A stretch of DNA of 64,000 bases from Herbaspirillum frisingense GSF30 (GTDB taxonomy: Bacteria > Pseudomonadota > Gammaproteobacteria > Burkholderiales > Burkholderiaceae_D). Each line of letters begins with the position of its first letter. The stretch's first letter is position 1. This document shows positions 40,712-49,680 of this stretch, in pieces. Where the stretch lies: positions 1 through 64,000 of the forward strand of contig NZ_AEEC02000024.1 in assembly GCF_000300975.2 (NCBI RefSeq), given 5' to 3'. The notes under the pieces were generated by a model. The model made no database searches and was not told the origin of the DNA. It saw nothing but the letters and a program-made list of their open reading frames with translations. The position numbers and the translations under genes were made by a program.

Positions 40712-41343
40712 GCTTCTACTGTCGGTAGCACGGATGGCAACGTCAGCATCGTGGCGGGCAATCGCTATACGCAGGTGGGTAGTGATGTGAAGGCGCCCAA
40801 GGGCGATATCGCCATTGCGGCCAAGTCGGTGGAAATCAAAGCCGCCGAGCAGGCCAGCAAGACCACCACCGAAGACAAGTGCAAACAAAGCGGCCTGACG
40901 GTGGCCGTAACCGGCCCCGCGATCTCTGCGATGCAGTCGGTAGACCAGATGGCGGACGCGGCCGGCAAGACCAAGGATGGGCGCATGAAGGCGCTGGCTG
41001 CAGCCAGTGCGCTGATGTCGATCGATAGCGCCGCGGGCGAGATACAAAAGGGACTGGCGCAAGACAGCGCCAACATCGGCATCAGCGCCACCCTGGGTAG
41101 CAGCCAGAACAGCACGCGCAGCGAACAGAACACGGTGACCCAACGTGGTTCGACGGTGAGCTCGGGCGGCAACATGAGTATCCGCGCCACGGGTGATGGC
41201 ACCAACAGCAACATCACCATTGCCGGCAGCGAGATCAATGCCAAAGGCAATCTGGCGCTGAAGGCGGATAACGACATCAACCTCATCGCTGCACAAAACA
41301 TCGACACCCAGAACAGCACGCGTTCATCGTCGTCGTGGGGAGT
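40712..41343 (+). pseudogene. Internal FHA-repeat fragment of a TpsA/CdiA exoprotein
   Basis: An open stretch encodes haemagglutinin-repeat sequence: GNVSIVAGNRYTQVGSDVKA, GDIAIAAKSVEIKAAEQ, SSGGNMSIRATG and ITIAGSEINAKGNLALKADN, ending near TQNSTRSSSSWGV. It returns to GC-rich codon use like the host genome, in contrast to the flanking orphan cassettes. It has no start or secretion signal. It continues in frame without a stop into AT-rich sequence of another origin (after about 41343) up to the protein at 41528-41905, consistent with recombination of toxin cassettes onto FHA sequence. Confidence 0.8.
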
Positions 41344-41527
41344 TCTCCTTGGCGTTAGCGTAAAGAACTCACTTATCCGGTGGCTACAAAATTCGTCTCA
41401 GGTCAGTTGTCCATATTTAGCCATGCCCGCGGCCACCCTTAAAAAGGGGATAGAGCCCGTGCCTGTACTAGATTTAAGTTTACGACACTCAGCCCGTAAA
41501 GCAGGGCTGGTTAAAGAAGATCGGTTC

Positions 41528-41905
41528 ATGACAAATCAATACATCTCCGTTCCAAAATTCGTGGCAGATGATTTCGAAAAGCCACTTAGTCATTTTGCTC
41601 AAGAAAATAACGCTGTACAACGCAGTGTCGATAGGGTTTATCGCTTGATCGGGACAGCCCTGGACGGATTAAAGTGCGCAGATTGGGAGGTGGCGCAAGG
41701 TCTCTACCGATCACAGAATGTCATAGAACCATTTTGTTTTTGTTTGTTCGATGATAAGTTTTATATTTGGGTTGAGGAGCGAAATGATAAGGCTCCAATT
41801 GCGATCTTCAAAAGCCGATATTTGGCGGCCGACTATTTTGTTTGGTTGGTTTCTAAGGGAGAGCGAGAAATTGACTGGGACCTTTTTATCGAGACCGAAC
41901 CGTAG
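41528..41905 (+). CDS. Orphan candidate immunity protein (125 aa)
   Basis: The 125-residue acidic protein starts MTNQYISVPKFVADDFEKPL and contains an aromatic-rich core (FCFCLFDDKFYIWVEER, AADYFVWLVSKGE). No known domain is recognised and there is no signal peptide. The frame is open upstream into the FHA fragment, but composition changes and a separate start at 41528 is likely. It sits where CDI orphan immunity genes usually lie. Any toxin upstream (41344-41527) would be only a short remnant. Confidence 0.5.
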   Translation: MTNQYISVPKFVADDFEKPLSHFAQENNAVQRSVDRVYRLIGTALDGLKCADWEVAQGLYRSQNVIEPFCFCLFDDKFYIWVEERNDKAPIAIFKSRYLAADYFVWLVSKGEREIDWDLFIETEP

Positions 41906-42096
41906 TTCTTGGGGAAGGGGTTGAGTGCGGGTCTGATCTATAGAGCCAGGCCGATTCACATAATCCTGGCTGGTAACCTTCTCTGTGCCGCCTGCATGCC
42001 CGCACAAATTGGCTTCTCGACAGCAGGGGCCTAACAAATTGGCGCCGATGCCGAGGTCGATTAATAACGGCCAACCGCTAAAGCTCAAATTCCCAA

Positions 42097-42663
42097 ATGG
42101 CGAAAGATAATATGAAATTGCCTGTTTATATTGCAGAGCAAATGCAGGAGCGGCTGGCTTCATTGACAGTGGACTGCGATTACGCAAGAACATTTTATCA
42201 ACGTATGCCTCGCGAAATTGATGTTGAGGCACGGTGGAAGTTATCACTGGAAGTTCTTTACCGTCTGTTCTTTTGCTCGCTGATTGTTCCCGGGCACTAT
42301 CGACGTAAAATCAACATCTTACGTTCAGAAAATGTATCGAGAAAATTACTCCAAGACTGCAAGGGCTATCTTCTTTTGTTAGCGGAGACTGACCCAGAAT
42401 CTGTTCATATTGAAGACTACGTGGTTTGGCAGGAATGGGATTTATGTATTGGTGAGATGGGTAAAGAGCTTCTTCGGAAGCATCAGATTTTCGATTCGAA
42501 TTCGGCCTTAAGTAATGATTTCATAGCGGATATCGAGAAACTATTTAGCGAAAAAGGTGTTGGTTGGGATGATGCGCCGCTGTTGAAAAATAAAGGAATA
42601 GATAGCCGAAGAATGGTTGGCCTGAGTCTAGCCCGCTATAGAAAATGTAATGCCCATGGGTAG
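42097..42663 (+). CDS. Orphan hypothetical protein in CDI relic region (188 aa)
   Basis: The 188-residue soluble protein is AT-rich in codon use (MAKDNMKLPVYIAEQMQERL start; VEARWKLSLEVLYRLFFCSL). No domain is recognised. An internal ATG at 42112 is an alternative start with GAAAG upstream. The 191 bp before it (41906-42096) contains no supported gene. It is directly followed by a short FHA-repeat remnant, so it was probably acquired as part of a toxin/immunity cassette. An immunity role is inferred only from position. Confidence 0.5.
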   Translation: MAKDNMKLPVYIAEQMQERLASLTVDCDYARTFYQRMPREIDVEARWKLSLEVLYRLFFCSLIVPGHYRRKINILRSENVSRKLLQDCKGYLLLLAETDPESVHIEDYVVWQEWDLCIGEMGKELLRKHQIFDSNSALSNDFIADIEKLFSEKGVGWDDAPLLKNKGIDSRRMVGLSLARYRKCNAHG

Positions 42664-42702
42664 GGCGGCAAAGACATCAACGTCGCCGGTAGTAATGTCA
42701 TC
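42664..42702 (+). pseudogene. FHA-repeat remnant (13 codons)
   Basis: The + strand reads Gly-Gly-Lys-Asp-Ile-Asn-Val-Ala-Gly-Ser-Asn-Val-Ile, a canonical haemagglutinin-repeat stretch, with GC-rich codons between two AT-rich orphan genes. It is too short to function and marks a recombination scar from a TpsA gene. Confidence 0.6.
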
Positions 42703-42739
42703 CCAGTAATAGAAGACTGTATAAGAAAGGGGGCAATCA

Positions 42740-43146
42740 ATGATGAAGTCTTGTGATGATGCATATCATTATCTCGCACAGGAAGTTCTATCATTTGTTA
42801 ACGAACGGAAGTGGGATTCTGCTGGAGCAAAATACGAAATACTGAATCAGAGTATTGGCGCTAGCTGGTGGCTTGAGTTTAACGGTTTAAGAGATGAAAC
42901 AGGTTCGTTTCCTTCTCGAGAGACGAGTGCACTTGCCACAGACGCTGTTCGTTTTCTGAGCAGAGATATCGTTAGTAATGACGGGGCCGTATATGGGGGC
43001 TGGATTTTGCCCTCTACCCAGATGGGAAATTCAATATCGTTTACGAATACAAAAAGCCAGACGGTTACGAGGATAGTGACGCGACTATTAGTGTTGAGGA
43101 AATCAATAGGTCACTGAATCAGATTCTCTCTCAACGAAATAAGTAA
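42740..43146 (+). pseudogene. Frameshifted YezG/DUF600-like immunity gene
   Basis: The first frame (from ATG 42740, AAAGGGGG upstream) reads MMKSCDDAYHYLAQEVLSFV through about residue 83. After about 42990 the conserved continuation lies in the frame ending at 43146: WGLDFALYPDGKFNIVYEYK then PDGYEDSDATISVEEINRSL. A single-base loss between about 42985 and 43000, near the G5 run 42995-42999, explains it; repair gives about 135 residues. LYPDGKFNIVYEY is characteristic of YezG-type immunity proteins of polymorphic toxins. As it stands the product would be a 125-residue protein with a wrong C-terminus. Confidence 0.65.
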
Positions 43147-43292
43147 GCTCATTTAACTGCGGCCCTGGCGCCGCATACGCCGCTCCTTTATTGCAGAGAA
43201 GTTCTGTAACGACCCACTAAAATCCAGCTCACCCCAAACGGTAAAAACTCTACTCGATCGCACCAACACTCCCAAAGTCTCGTCCCCGCCCC

Positions 43293-44174
43293 TCAAAGGT
43301 CCTCTCTCCGTCTCTCCCCCCGCAACGCCATCCCCAACCCCGCCACGATCGCCACTGCCCCCACCATCATCGACACCGGCAACGGCTCCTGCAGCACCCA
43401 GGCCGAGGCCGCGACGCCGAAGAGTGGCGACAGCGCATTGAGCATCAGCGCCCGTACCCCCAGCCGCGCCACCACCCAGTTGAACAAGGCCACGCTGAGG
43501 ATGCTCACCAGCAGGCCGTGATAGGCGCTCTGCAGCGCCAGGGCGGGCAGGGGCTTGCTGAAGGTGGTTTCGCCCAGCCAGGGCAAGGCCACCAGCGTGC
43601 AGACCAGCGACAGTACCTGCGTCAGCGCCACCGCATCCAGCGGGGCGACCTGCCAGTTGCGGTTCAGGACCAGGTACCAGGCCCACATCAGGGCCGATAG
43701 GACGAACATCAGGTCGCCGCGCCAGGCGCCTGCCGGGGCCAGGCCGCTGGCCAGGATGCCATTGAGGCCGACCAGCACCAGTCCGGCCAGGAGCAGGAGC
43801 ACGCCCCACGGCGAGATGCGCTCGTGCTGCCGGAAGACGAAGCGGCTGATCGCCATGCCGAACAGCGGGGTGAGCGCCGGATGGATCAGCGCGCCATGCG
43901 AGGCGGGGGCGTAGTTCACGCCGCCGACCAGCACCAGGCTGAACAAGGGGCCGGAGAGCAGGAATAGCACCAATCCGCGCCGCCAGCCCACGCCACAGGC
44001 GCCGATGAGCCCGCGGCGCCAGGCATAGGGCAGCATCAGCAGGCCGCTGGTGAGGTAGCGCACCAGGGTGGCGTCATAGGGTGTCAGCCCTTGCTGGTAG
44101 CCGTAGCGCGAGATCACGGGTTGGATGCCCCAGATCAGCGCGACCAGGATGCCGGAAAGAATGGGTGGGTTCAT
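43293..44174 (-). CDS. EamA-family (DMT) transporter
   Basis: The 293-residue protein has ten hydrophobic segments in two EamA repeats. GILVALIWGIQPVISRYGY starts repeat 1, and SVALFNWVVARLGVRALML with a Glu-Pro motif (LQEPLPVSMMVGAVAIVAGL) marks the end of repeat 2. Such proteins export amino acids or metabolites across the inner membrane. It is divergent from an AraC regulator 118 bp away that probably controls it. Substrate is unknown. Confidence 0.9.
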   Translation of the reverse strand: MNPPILSGILVALIWGIQPVISRYGYQQGLTPYDATLVRYLTSGLLMLPYAWRRGLIGACGVGWRRGLVLFLLSGPLFSLVLVGGVNYAPASHGALIHPALTPLFGMAISRFVFRQHERISPWGVLLLLAGLVLVGLNGILASGLAPAGAWRGDLMFVLSALMWAWYLVLNRNWQVAPLDAVALTQVLSLVCTLVALPWLGETTFSKPLPALALQSAYHGLLVSILSVALFNWVVARLGVRALMLNALSPLFGVAASAWVLQEPLPVSMMVGAVAIVAGLGMALRGERRREDL

Positions 44175-44291
44175 GTCGAAAGCCGGTTGGTGAAAGCCCT
44201 GCAGAAGTGAGCACAGTAGAGCAAAGGGGCTTTGACTGACTTTCGATCATTGGTCAATAATGTTTGAATCTGCGCCATCACCGGTTGACAC

Positions 44292-45104
44292 ATGCCCAAG
44301 CCCACGCCAGCTCCGCCGACCCTGCCCATCGATCGCGTGGGGGACATTGCGCGACCGGTGGTGGTGGCGGGTGCCGACTATCCCAGCGGTTCGCTGCAGC
44401 CCCTGCACAGTCATCGGCGGGCGCAATTATTGTTCGGGCTGGCGGGCATGATGCAGGTGGTCACGCAGGATGGGGCCTGGGTGGTGCCGCCGCAGCACGC
44501 GGTGTGGATTCCGTCCGGGCGTGAGCACCTGAGCCGCATGCTGCTGCCGGTGACGACCTGCAGTGCCTTCGTGGAGCCCGAGCACGCACCACGCCAGGCG
44601 CAGACCTGCCAGGTGCTGGAGGTGCCGCCCTTGCTGCGTGAATTGCTGATCGAGGCGACCCGCATCGATCCGCTCTACGCGCCCAATAGCCGGGAAGAAG
44701 ACCTGATGCGCCTGCTGCTGGCGGAAATCGGTCGTGCCCGCGAGATTCCGGTCCACGTGCCGTTGCCGCAGGAGGAAAAGCTGGGCGCGCTGTGCCGCAG
44801 CTTCATGATGGCGCCATCGATCCGCTCGCGTCCGGGGGAGTGGGCGGAGCAACTGCATACGAGCGAACGCAGCTTCAATCGCCGTTTCCTGGCGCAGACG
44901 GGGATGGGTTTCCAGCAGTGGCGCTTGCGGGCCTGTATCGTCAATGCGATCTCGCGGCTGGCGCTGGGGCATTCGGTGACGGTGATCGCCTATGACCTGG
45001 GCTATGAACGGCCGGCGGCGTTTTCCACGATGTTCAGGAAGATGACCGGGCATGTGCCGTCGGCCCATCCGGCGGCGCTGGGGGCGGTGCGTCGCAGCCG
45101 CTGA
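44292..45104 (+). CDS. AraC-family regulator divergent from EamA exporter
   Basis: The 270-residue regulator has an N-terminal cupin sensor (SLQPLHSHRRAQLLFGLAG, WVVPPQHAVWIPSGREHLSR) and a C-terminal AraC double helix-turn-helix (EWAEQLHTSERSFNRRFLAQ, VIAYDLGYERPAAFSTMFRK). The arrangement is typical of small-molecule-responsive activators of a divergent efflux gene. Effector is unknown. Confidence 0.9.
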   Translation: MPKPTPAPPTLPIDRVGDIARPVVVAGADYPSGSLQPLHSHRRAQLLFGLAGMMQVVTQDGAWVVPPQHAVWIPSGREHLSRMLLPVTTCSAFVEPEHAPRQAQTCQVLEVPPLLRELLIEATRIDPLYAPNSREEDLMRLLLAEIGRAREIPVHVPLPQEEKLGALCRSFMMAPSIRSRPGEWAEQLHTSERSFNRRFLAQTGMGFQQWRLRACIVNAISRLALGHSVTVIAYDLGYERPAAFSTMFRKMTGHVPSAHPAALGAVRRSR

Positions 45105-45114
45105 GCGGCGGCCA

Positions 45115-45144
45115 TAAAAAAGGCCGGGGCATTTCGCTCCGGCC
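45115..45144 (-). terminator. Rho-independent terminator for dadA
   Basis: GGCCGGGGC (45122-45130) pairs with GCTCCGGCC (45136-45144); on the minus strand the stem is followed by a run of six T (A run at 45116-45121). It terminates the minus-strand dadA transcript and overlaps the end of the convergent AraC transcript. Confidence 0.85.
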
Positions 45145-45219
45145 AACCATTCTGCGAGGGATGCAGAAGAGACTATCGGGGTGAAGGACGCAGGGCGTGG
45201 GCCCTGTCGTCAGCCCGGA

Positions 45220-46521
45220 TCAGGCACCTGCCAGGCGCGGGGCCTGCGCCCGGCCGCCCGATTGCATGTAGCGCTCGACCGAGAGGTCTTCATGGGCGAT
45301 GGCGGGACGGCGGCCGGAGATCAGGTCGGCCAGCAGTTGTCCCGAGCCGCAGGACATGGTCCAGCCCAGGGTACCGTGGCCGGTGTTGATGAACAGGTTC
45401 GAGACCGGGGTGGCGCCGACCACCGGCGTGCCGTCCGGGGTCATCGGGCGCAGGCCGGTCCAGAAGCTGGCCTGGCGGGTGTCGCCGGCGCCGGGGAAGA
45501 GGTCGTTGACCACCAGTTCCAGCGTGGCGCGGCGCTTGGCCTTGAGGGTGGTGTCATAGCCGACGATCTCGGCCATGCCGCCCACGCGGATGCGGTCGTC
45601 GAAGCGGGTGACGGCGATCTTGTAGGTTTCGTCCAGGATGGTCGAGACCGGGGCGGCGCTGGCGTCGGTGATGGGCACGGTGATCGAGTAACCCTTGAGC
45701 GGATAGACCGGAATGGCGGGCAGGCCCGGTACATCGGCGAGCAACTGCGGGGAGTAGGAGCCCAGCGCGACCACGTAGCTGTCGGCCTGCACCAGTTCCT
45801 TGCCGCAGACGACGCCGGCGATCTTGCCGCCGGCCATGGCCAGCGCATCAATGGAGACGTCGTAGCGGAATTTCACGCCCAGCTGTTCGGCCATCTTGGC
45901 CAGGCGGGTGGTGAAGAGCTGGCAATCGCCGGTTTCGTCATTGGGCAGGCGCAGGCCGCCGGTGAGCTTGCCGCGCACCTTGTCCAGCGCCGGTTCGGCG
46001 CCGCCCAGCTGGTCCGGACGCAGCAGTTCGAAGGGAACACCGGCTTCCTTGAGCACGGCGATGTCCTTGGCGGCGCCATCCAGTTGTTCCTGGGTGCGGA
46101 ACAGTTGCAGCGTGCCTTGCTCGCGGCCTTCGTAGGGGATGCCGACATCGGCGCGCAGCGCGCGCAGGCAGTCGCGGCTGTATTCGGCCAGGCGCACCAT
46201 GCGTTCCTTGTTGACGGCATAGCTCTCGGCATTGCAGTTGCGCAGCATCTGCCACATCCAGCGCAGCTGGTTGAGCGTACCGTCCGGGCGGATGGCCAGC
46301 GGGGCGTGTTCCTGGAACATCCACTTGATGGCCTTCAACGGAATACCGGGTGCAGCCCAGGGCGAGGCGTAGCCGGGGGAGATCTGGCCGGCATTGCCGA
46401 ACGAGGTTTCCAGCGCGGCGCCGGGCTGGCGGTCCAGTACGGTCACGTCATGGCCGGCCCTGGCCAGATACCAGGCGCTGGTGACCCCGATGACACCGCT
46501 TCCAAGAATGACGACGCGCAT
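45220..46521 (-). CDS. dadA: D-amino acid dehydrogenase, small subunit
   Basis: The 433-residue FAD flavoprotein of the DAO family oxidatively deaminates D-amino acids (notably D-alanine) and feeds electrons to the respiratory chain. The N-terminal dinucleotide fold is [20 protein letters not shown], and [20 protein letters not shown] is diagnostic for DadA. The C-terminal FAD motif is [20 protein letters not shown]. It is divergent from an Lrp-type gene that is probably its regulator. No alanine racemase follows. Confidence 0.95.
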   Translation of the reverse strand: MRVVILGSGVIGVTSAWYLARAGHDVTVLDRQPGAALETSFGNAGQISPGYASPWAAPGIPLKAIKWMFQEHAPLAIRPDGTLNQLRWMWQMLRNCNAESYAVNKERMVRLAEYSRDCLRALRADVGIPYEGREQGTLQLFRTQEQLDGAAKDIAVLKEAGVPFELLRPDQLGGAEPALDKVRGKLTGGLRLPNDETGDCQLFTTRLAKMAEQLGVKFRYDVSIDALAMAGGKIAGVVCGKELVQADSYVVALGSYSPQLLADVPGLPAIPVYPLKGYSITVPITDASAAPVSTILDETYKIAVTRFDDRIRVGGMAEIVGYDTTLKAKRRATLELVVNDLFPGAGDTRQASFWTGLRPMTPDGTPVVGATPVSNLFINTGHGTLGWTMSCGSGQLLADLISGRRPAIAHEDLSVERYMQSGGRAQAPRLAGA

Positions 46522-46593
46522 GTTGATTCCCCGTTTTCAATGATGCCGCTGCAAAAGGCTGCTGGATTAGAAGATTCAGCTATGATATGGGCG

Positions 46594-46622
46594 AATAAAT
46601 AGTGTTTGTTCGCGTATTTATT
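46594..46622. promoter_or_regulatory. Inverted repeat in the dadA/lrp control region
   Basis: AATAAATA (46594-46601) and TATTTATT (46615-46622) are perfect inverted repeats spaced 13 nt in the AT-rich divergent region. They are plausible half-sites for the adjacent Lrp-type protein, spaced about two helical turns centre to centre. Confidence 0.5.
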
Positions 46623-46673
46623 GACGATTTCAGGAAGAAATAATTTAAATCGCGCTGAAACAGGAAAAATCCC

Positions 46674-47162
46674 ATGAGAACCCAGCAGCAGTCCGTCCGT
46701 ACCCTCGACAAGCTTGATCACCGCATCCTGGCGGTGCTGCAGAAGGATGGGCGCATTTCCATGAAGGAGCTGGGGGAGCAGGTCGGGCTGTCGGTCACGC
46801 CCTGCATCGAACGGGTCAGGCGCATGGAGCGCGATGGGGTCATCACCGGCTATTACGCGCGCGTCAATCCGGAGTCGCTGGGGGCGACCCTGCTGGTGTT
46901 CGTGGAGATCACGCTGAACCACAAGTCGGGCAACATGTTCGAGCAGTTCCGGCGCGAGGTGCTGCGCATTCCGGAGGTGCAGGAATGTCACCTGGTCTCG
47001 GGCGATTTCGACTACCTGATCAAGGCCCGCATCCGGGGCATGGCCGAATACCGCAAGCTGCTGGGCGATATCCTGCTGCAGCTGCCGGGGGCGGCGCAGT
47101 CCAAGAGCTACGTGGTGATGGAGGAAATCAAGGAAACCCTGGCCTTGCCGCTGGACGACTGA
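46674..47162 (+). CDS. Lrp/AsnC-family regulator, likely of dadA
   Basis: The 162-residue Lrp-family protein has a helix-turn-helix (GRISMKELGEQVGLSVTPCI) and RAM domain (VQECHLVSGDFDYLIKARIR, GDILLQLPGAAQSKSYVVME). It closely follows the pattern of Lrp/DadR/BkdR activators and is divergent from dadA by 152 bp, so control of D-alanine catabolism is likely. Confidence 0.9.
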   Translation: MRTQQQSVRTLDKLDHRILAVLQKDGRISMKELGEQVGLSVTPCIERVRRMERDGVITGYYARVNPESLGATLLVFVEITLNHKSGNMFEQFRREVLRIPEVQECHLVSGDFDYLIKARIRGMAEYRKLLGDILLQLPGAAQSKSYVVMEEIKETLALPLDD

Positions 47163-47346
47163 GATGATCGGGCGCATGGCGTCGCCAGATAAAGGGTCGG
47201 GGGCGGGGCTGGGGCGCGAGGGATGGTTGAGCAGCTTGCTTGACCTGCACTGTACTTGAATCCGGCGTGCGTTCCTGTGCATTCCTGTTTGGTTTGGTGT
47301 GACCTAGACTTCACCTACACTGGACTCCACTCCGACCCGAGACATC

Positions 47347-49674
47347 ATGCCTTCCAAACCAAGAATCGAGCAATACAATCAACCCGCAGGCGGCTGGGGC
47401 GCACTGAAATACGTGGCGCTGAACCTGGTCAAGGAACACGTGGCCGATGGCAAGGGGCTGCGCACCCTGTTGTCGCAGAACCAGCCGGACGGTTTTGATT
47501 GCCCCGGCTGTGCATGGCCGGACCGGGAGCATACCTCCACCTTCGAATTCTGCGAAAACGGCGTCAAGGCGGTGGCCGCCGAGGCGACCAAGAAGCGGGT
47601 GACGCCCGATTTCTTCGAGCAGCACACCGTGGCCGAGCTGATGCAGCAGTCGGACTATGAACTGGAAGAACACGGCCGCCTGACCCATCCCATGGTCTAC
47701 GACGCCGCCACCGACAAGTACCGCAAGATCGAGTGGAGTGCCGCCTTCGAACTGATCGGCCAGCATCTCAATGCCTTGCCCGATCCGAACATGGCCGACT
47801 TCTACGTCTCCGGCCGCGCCAGCAACGAGGCGGCTTTCCTGTTCCAGTTGTTCGTGCGCCAGTACGGCACCAACAATTTCCCCGACTGCTCCAACATGTG
47901 TCATGAGCCCACCAGCGTGGGCCTGCCGGTGACTGTCGGGGTCGGCAAGGGCACCGTGCTGCTGGAAGACTTCGACCACTGCGACACGCTGCTGCTGTTC
48001 GGCCAGAATCCGGCCACCAACCACCCGCGCATGATGGGCGAGCTGCGTCACGCCTCCAAGCGCGGCGCCACCATCGTGGCCATCAATCCGCTGAAGGAAC
48101 GCGGCCTGGAGCGCTTTGCCGACCCGCAGAGCAAGGTCGAGATGCTGACCATGGGCAGTACCCGGATCAGCTCCATGTTCATCCATCCCAAGCTGGGCGG
48201 TGACCTGGCACTGATCAAGGGCGTCATCAAGCGCACCATCGAGCTGGACGACGCTGCCCTGGCCGCAGGCACCGAGCGCGTGATCGATGTGGCCTTCATC
48301 GAGCAACATACCGCCGGCTTCGAGGCGTTCGCCGCCCAGGCGCGTGGCGAAAGCTGGGACGACATCGTCGAGGAATCCGGCGTCTCCCGTGACGATATCG
48401 AAAAGCTGGCCCAGGTCTACGTCAAGGGGAAGGCGGTCATCGCCACCTGGGGTATGGGCCTGACCCAGCACAAGCATGCAGTGGCCACCATCCAGCTGCT
48501 GTCGAACATGATGATGCTGCGCGGGAACATCGGCCGCCAGGGCGCTGGCCTGTGCCCGGTGCGTGGTCACTCCAACGTGCAGGGCGACCGCACCGTGGGT
48601 ATCGACGAAAAGCCGACCCCGGCCTTCCTGGATCGCCTGGAACAGGTGTTCGGCTTCAAGGCGCCGCGTCACCACGGCAACGACACCGTCGGCTCGGTCA
48701 TGGCCATGCTGGAAGGGCGCACCAAGGTCTTCATCGGCCTGGGCGGCAACTTCGCCATGGCCACGCCCGACACCCCGCGCACCTTCGAGGCCATGCGCTC
48801 CTGCAACCTGACGGTGCATATCACCACCAAGCTCAATCGCAGTCATCTGGTACATGGCCGTGACGCGCTGATCCTGCCGACCATGGGCCGCACCGAGATC
48901 GACATGCAGAAGTCCGGTCCGCAGGGTGTGACGGTGGAGGATTCGATGAGCATGGTGCACGTCTCCTATGGCATCAACAAGCCGGCTTCCGAGCAGCTGA
49001 TGTCGGAAACCGCCATCGTGGCGCATATCGCGCAGGCCACCATGCAGTCGCGCAGCAACGGTCCGCAGATCGACTGGCTGTGGTATGCCGAGGATTATTC
49101 GCGCATCCGCGACGCCATCGAAAAGGTCTATGACGCCTTCAAGGGCTACAACGAACGCATCGCCAATCCGGGTGGCTTCCATCTGGGCGTGGCCTCGCGT
49201 GACCGGGTCTGGAAGACCAGCACCGGCAAGGCCAACTTCATGGTCCTCGACATCCCCAAGGACACCCCCATCCATCGTGCCCGGGCGATCCACGGCGAGA
49301 AGCTGCTGACCCTGATGACCACCCGTTCGCACGACCAGTACAACACCACCATCTATGGCATGGACGACCGTTATCGCGGCGTGTTCGGCCAGCGCCGGGT
49401 GGTGTTCATCAACCCGGCCGATCTGCAGATGCTGGGCTTGAAGGATGGCGAGTGGGTCGATATCACCAGCGTCTGGGACGATGGCGTGGAACGTCGCGCC
49501 GATGGTTTCCTGCTGGTGGCCTACGACATTCCTCGCGGTTGCATCGGCAGCTACTATCCCGAGACCAACCCGCTGGTGCCGCTGGAAAGCTTTGCCGACC
49601 AGGCCCGCACGCCGACCTCGAAGTCGATTCCGGTGCTGCTGGCGCGTTCGGCGGTGCAGCGCGCGGCGGCGTAA
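47347..49674 (+). CDS. YdeP/FdhF-like molybdopterin oxidoreductase
   Basis: The 775-residue Mo-bisMGD oxidoreductase is of the FdhA-like/YdeP family (formate-dehydrogenase-alpha-like). N-terminal Fe-S ligands start at DCPGCAWPD (Cys52, Cys55). Cys185 in CSNMCHEPTSVGL is the probable Mo ligand. GLTQHKHAVATIQLLSNMMM and VRGHSNVQGDRT are further signatures, and the C-terminal molybdopterin-dinucleotide domain includes LMTTRSHDQYNTTIYGMDDR. No signal peptide, partner subunits or FdhD appear nearby, so it is a cytoplasmic single-subunit enzyme. Substrate is unproven; YdeP is tied to acid resistance in E. coli. Confidence 0.9.
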   Translation: MPSKPRIEQYNQPAGGWGALKYVALNLVKEHVADGKGLRTLLSQNQPDGFDCPGCAWPDREHTSTFEFCENGVKAVAAEATKKRVTPDFFEQHTVAELMQQSDYELEEHGRLTHPMVYDAATDKYRKIEWSAAFELIGQHLNALPDPNMADFYVSGRASNEAAFLFQLFVRQYGTNNFPDCSNMCHEPTSVGLPVTVGVGKGTVLLEDFDHCDTLLLFGQNPATNHPRMMGELRHASKRGATIVAINPLKERGLERFADPQSKVEMLTMGSTRISSMFIHPKLGGDLALIKGVIKRTIELDDAALAAGTERVIDVAFIEQHTAGFEAFAAQARGESWDDIVEESGVSRDDIEKLAQVYVKGKAVIATWGMGLTQHKHAVATIQLLSNMMMLRGNIGRQGAGLCPVRGHSNVQGDRTVGIDEKPTPAFLDRLEQVFGFKAPRHHGNDTVGSVMAMLEGRTKVFIGLGGNFAMATPDTPRTFEAMRSCNLTVHITTKLNRSHLVHGRDALILPTMGRTEIDMQKSGPQGVTVEDSMSMVHVSYGINKPASEQLMSETAIVAHIAQATMQSRSNGPQIDWLWYAEDYSRIRDAIEKVYDAFKGYNERIANPGGFHLGVASRDRVWKTSTGKANFMVLDIPKDTPIHRARAIHGEKLLTLMTTRSHDQYNTTIYGMDDRYRGVFGQRRVVFINPADLQMLGLKDGEWVDITSVWDDGVERRADGFLLVAYDIPRGCIGSYYPETNPLVPLESFADQARTPTSKSIPVLLARSAVQRAAA

Positions 49675-49680
49675 GCAGAG

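Noticed and set aside
41906-42110. Toxin remnant before the 188-residue orphan gene
   Set aside because: A short frame ending near 42110 (after LKLKFPNGER) looks like a protein C-terminus, but it matches nothing I recognise and frames are broken upstream.
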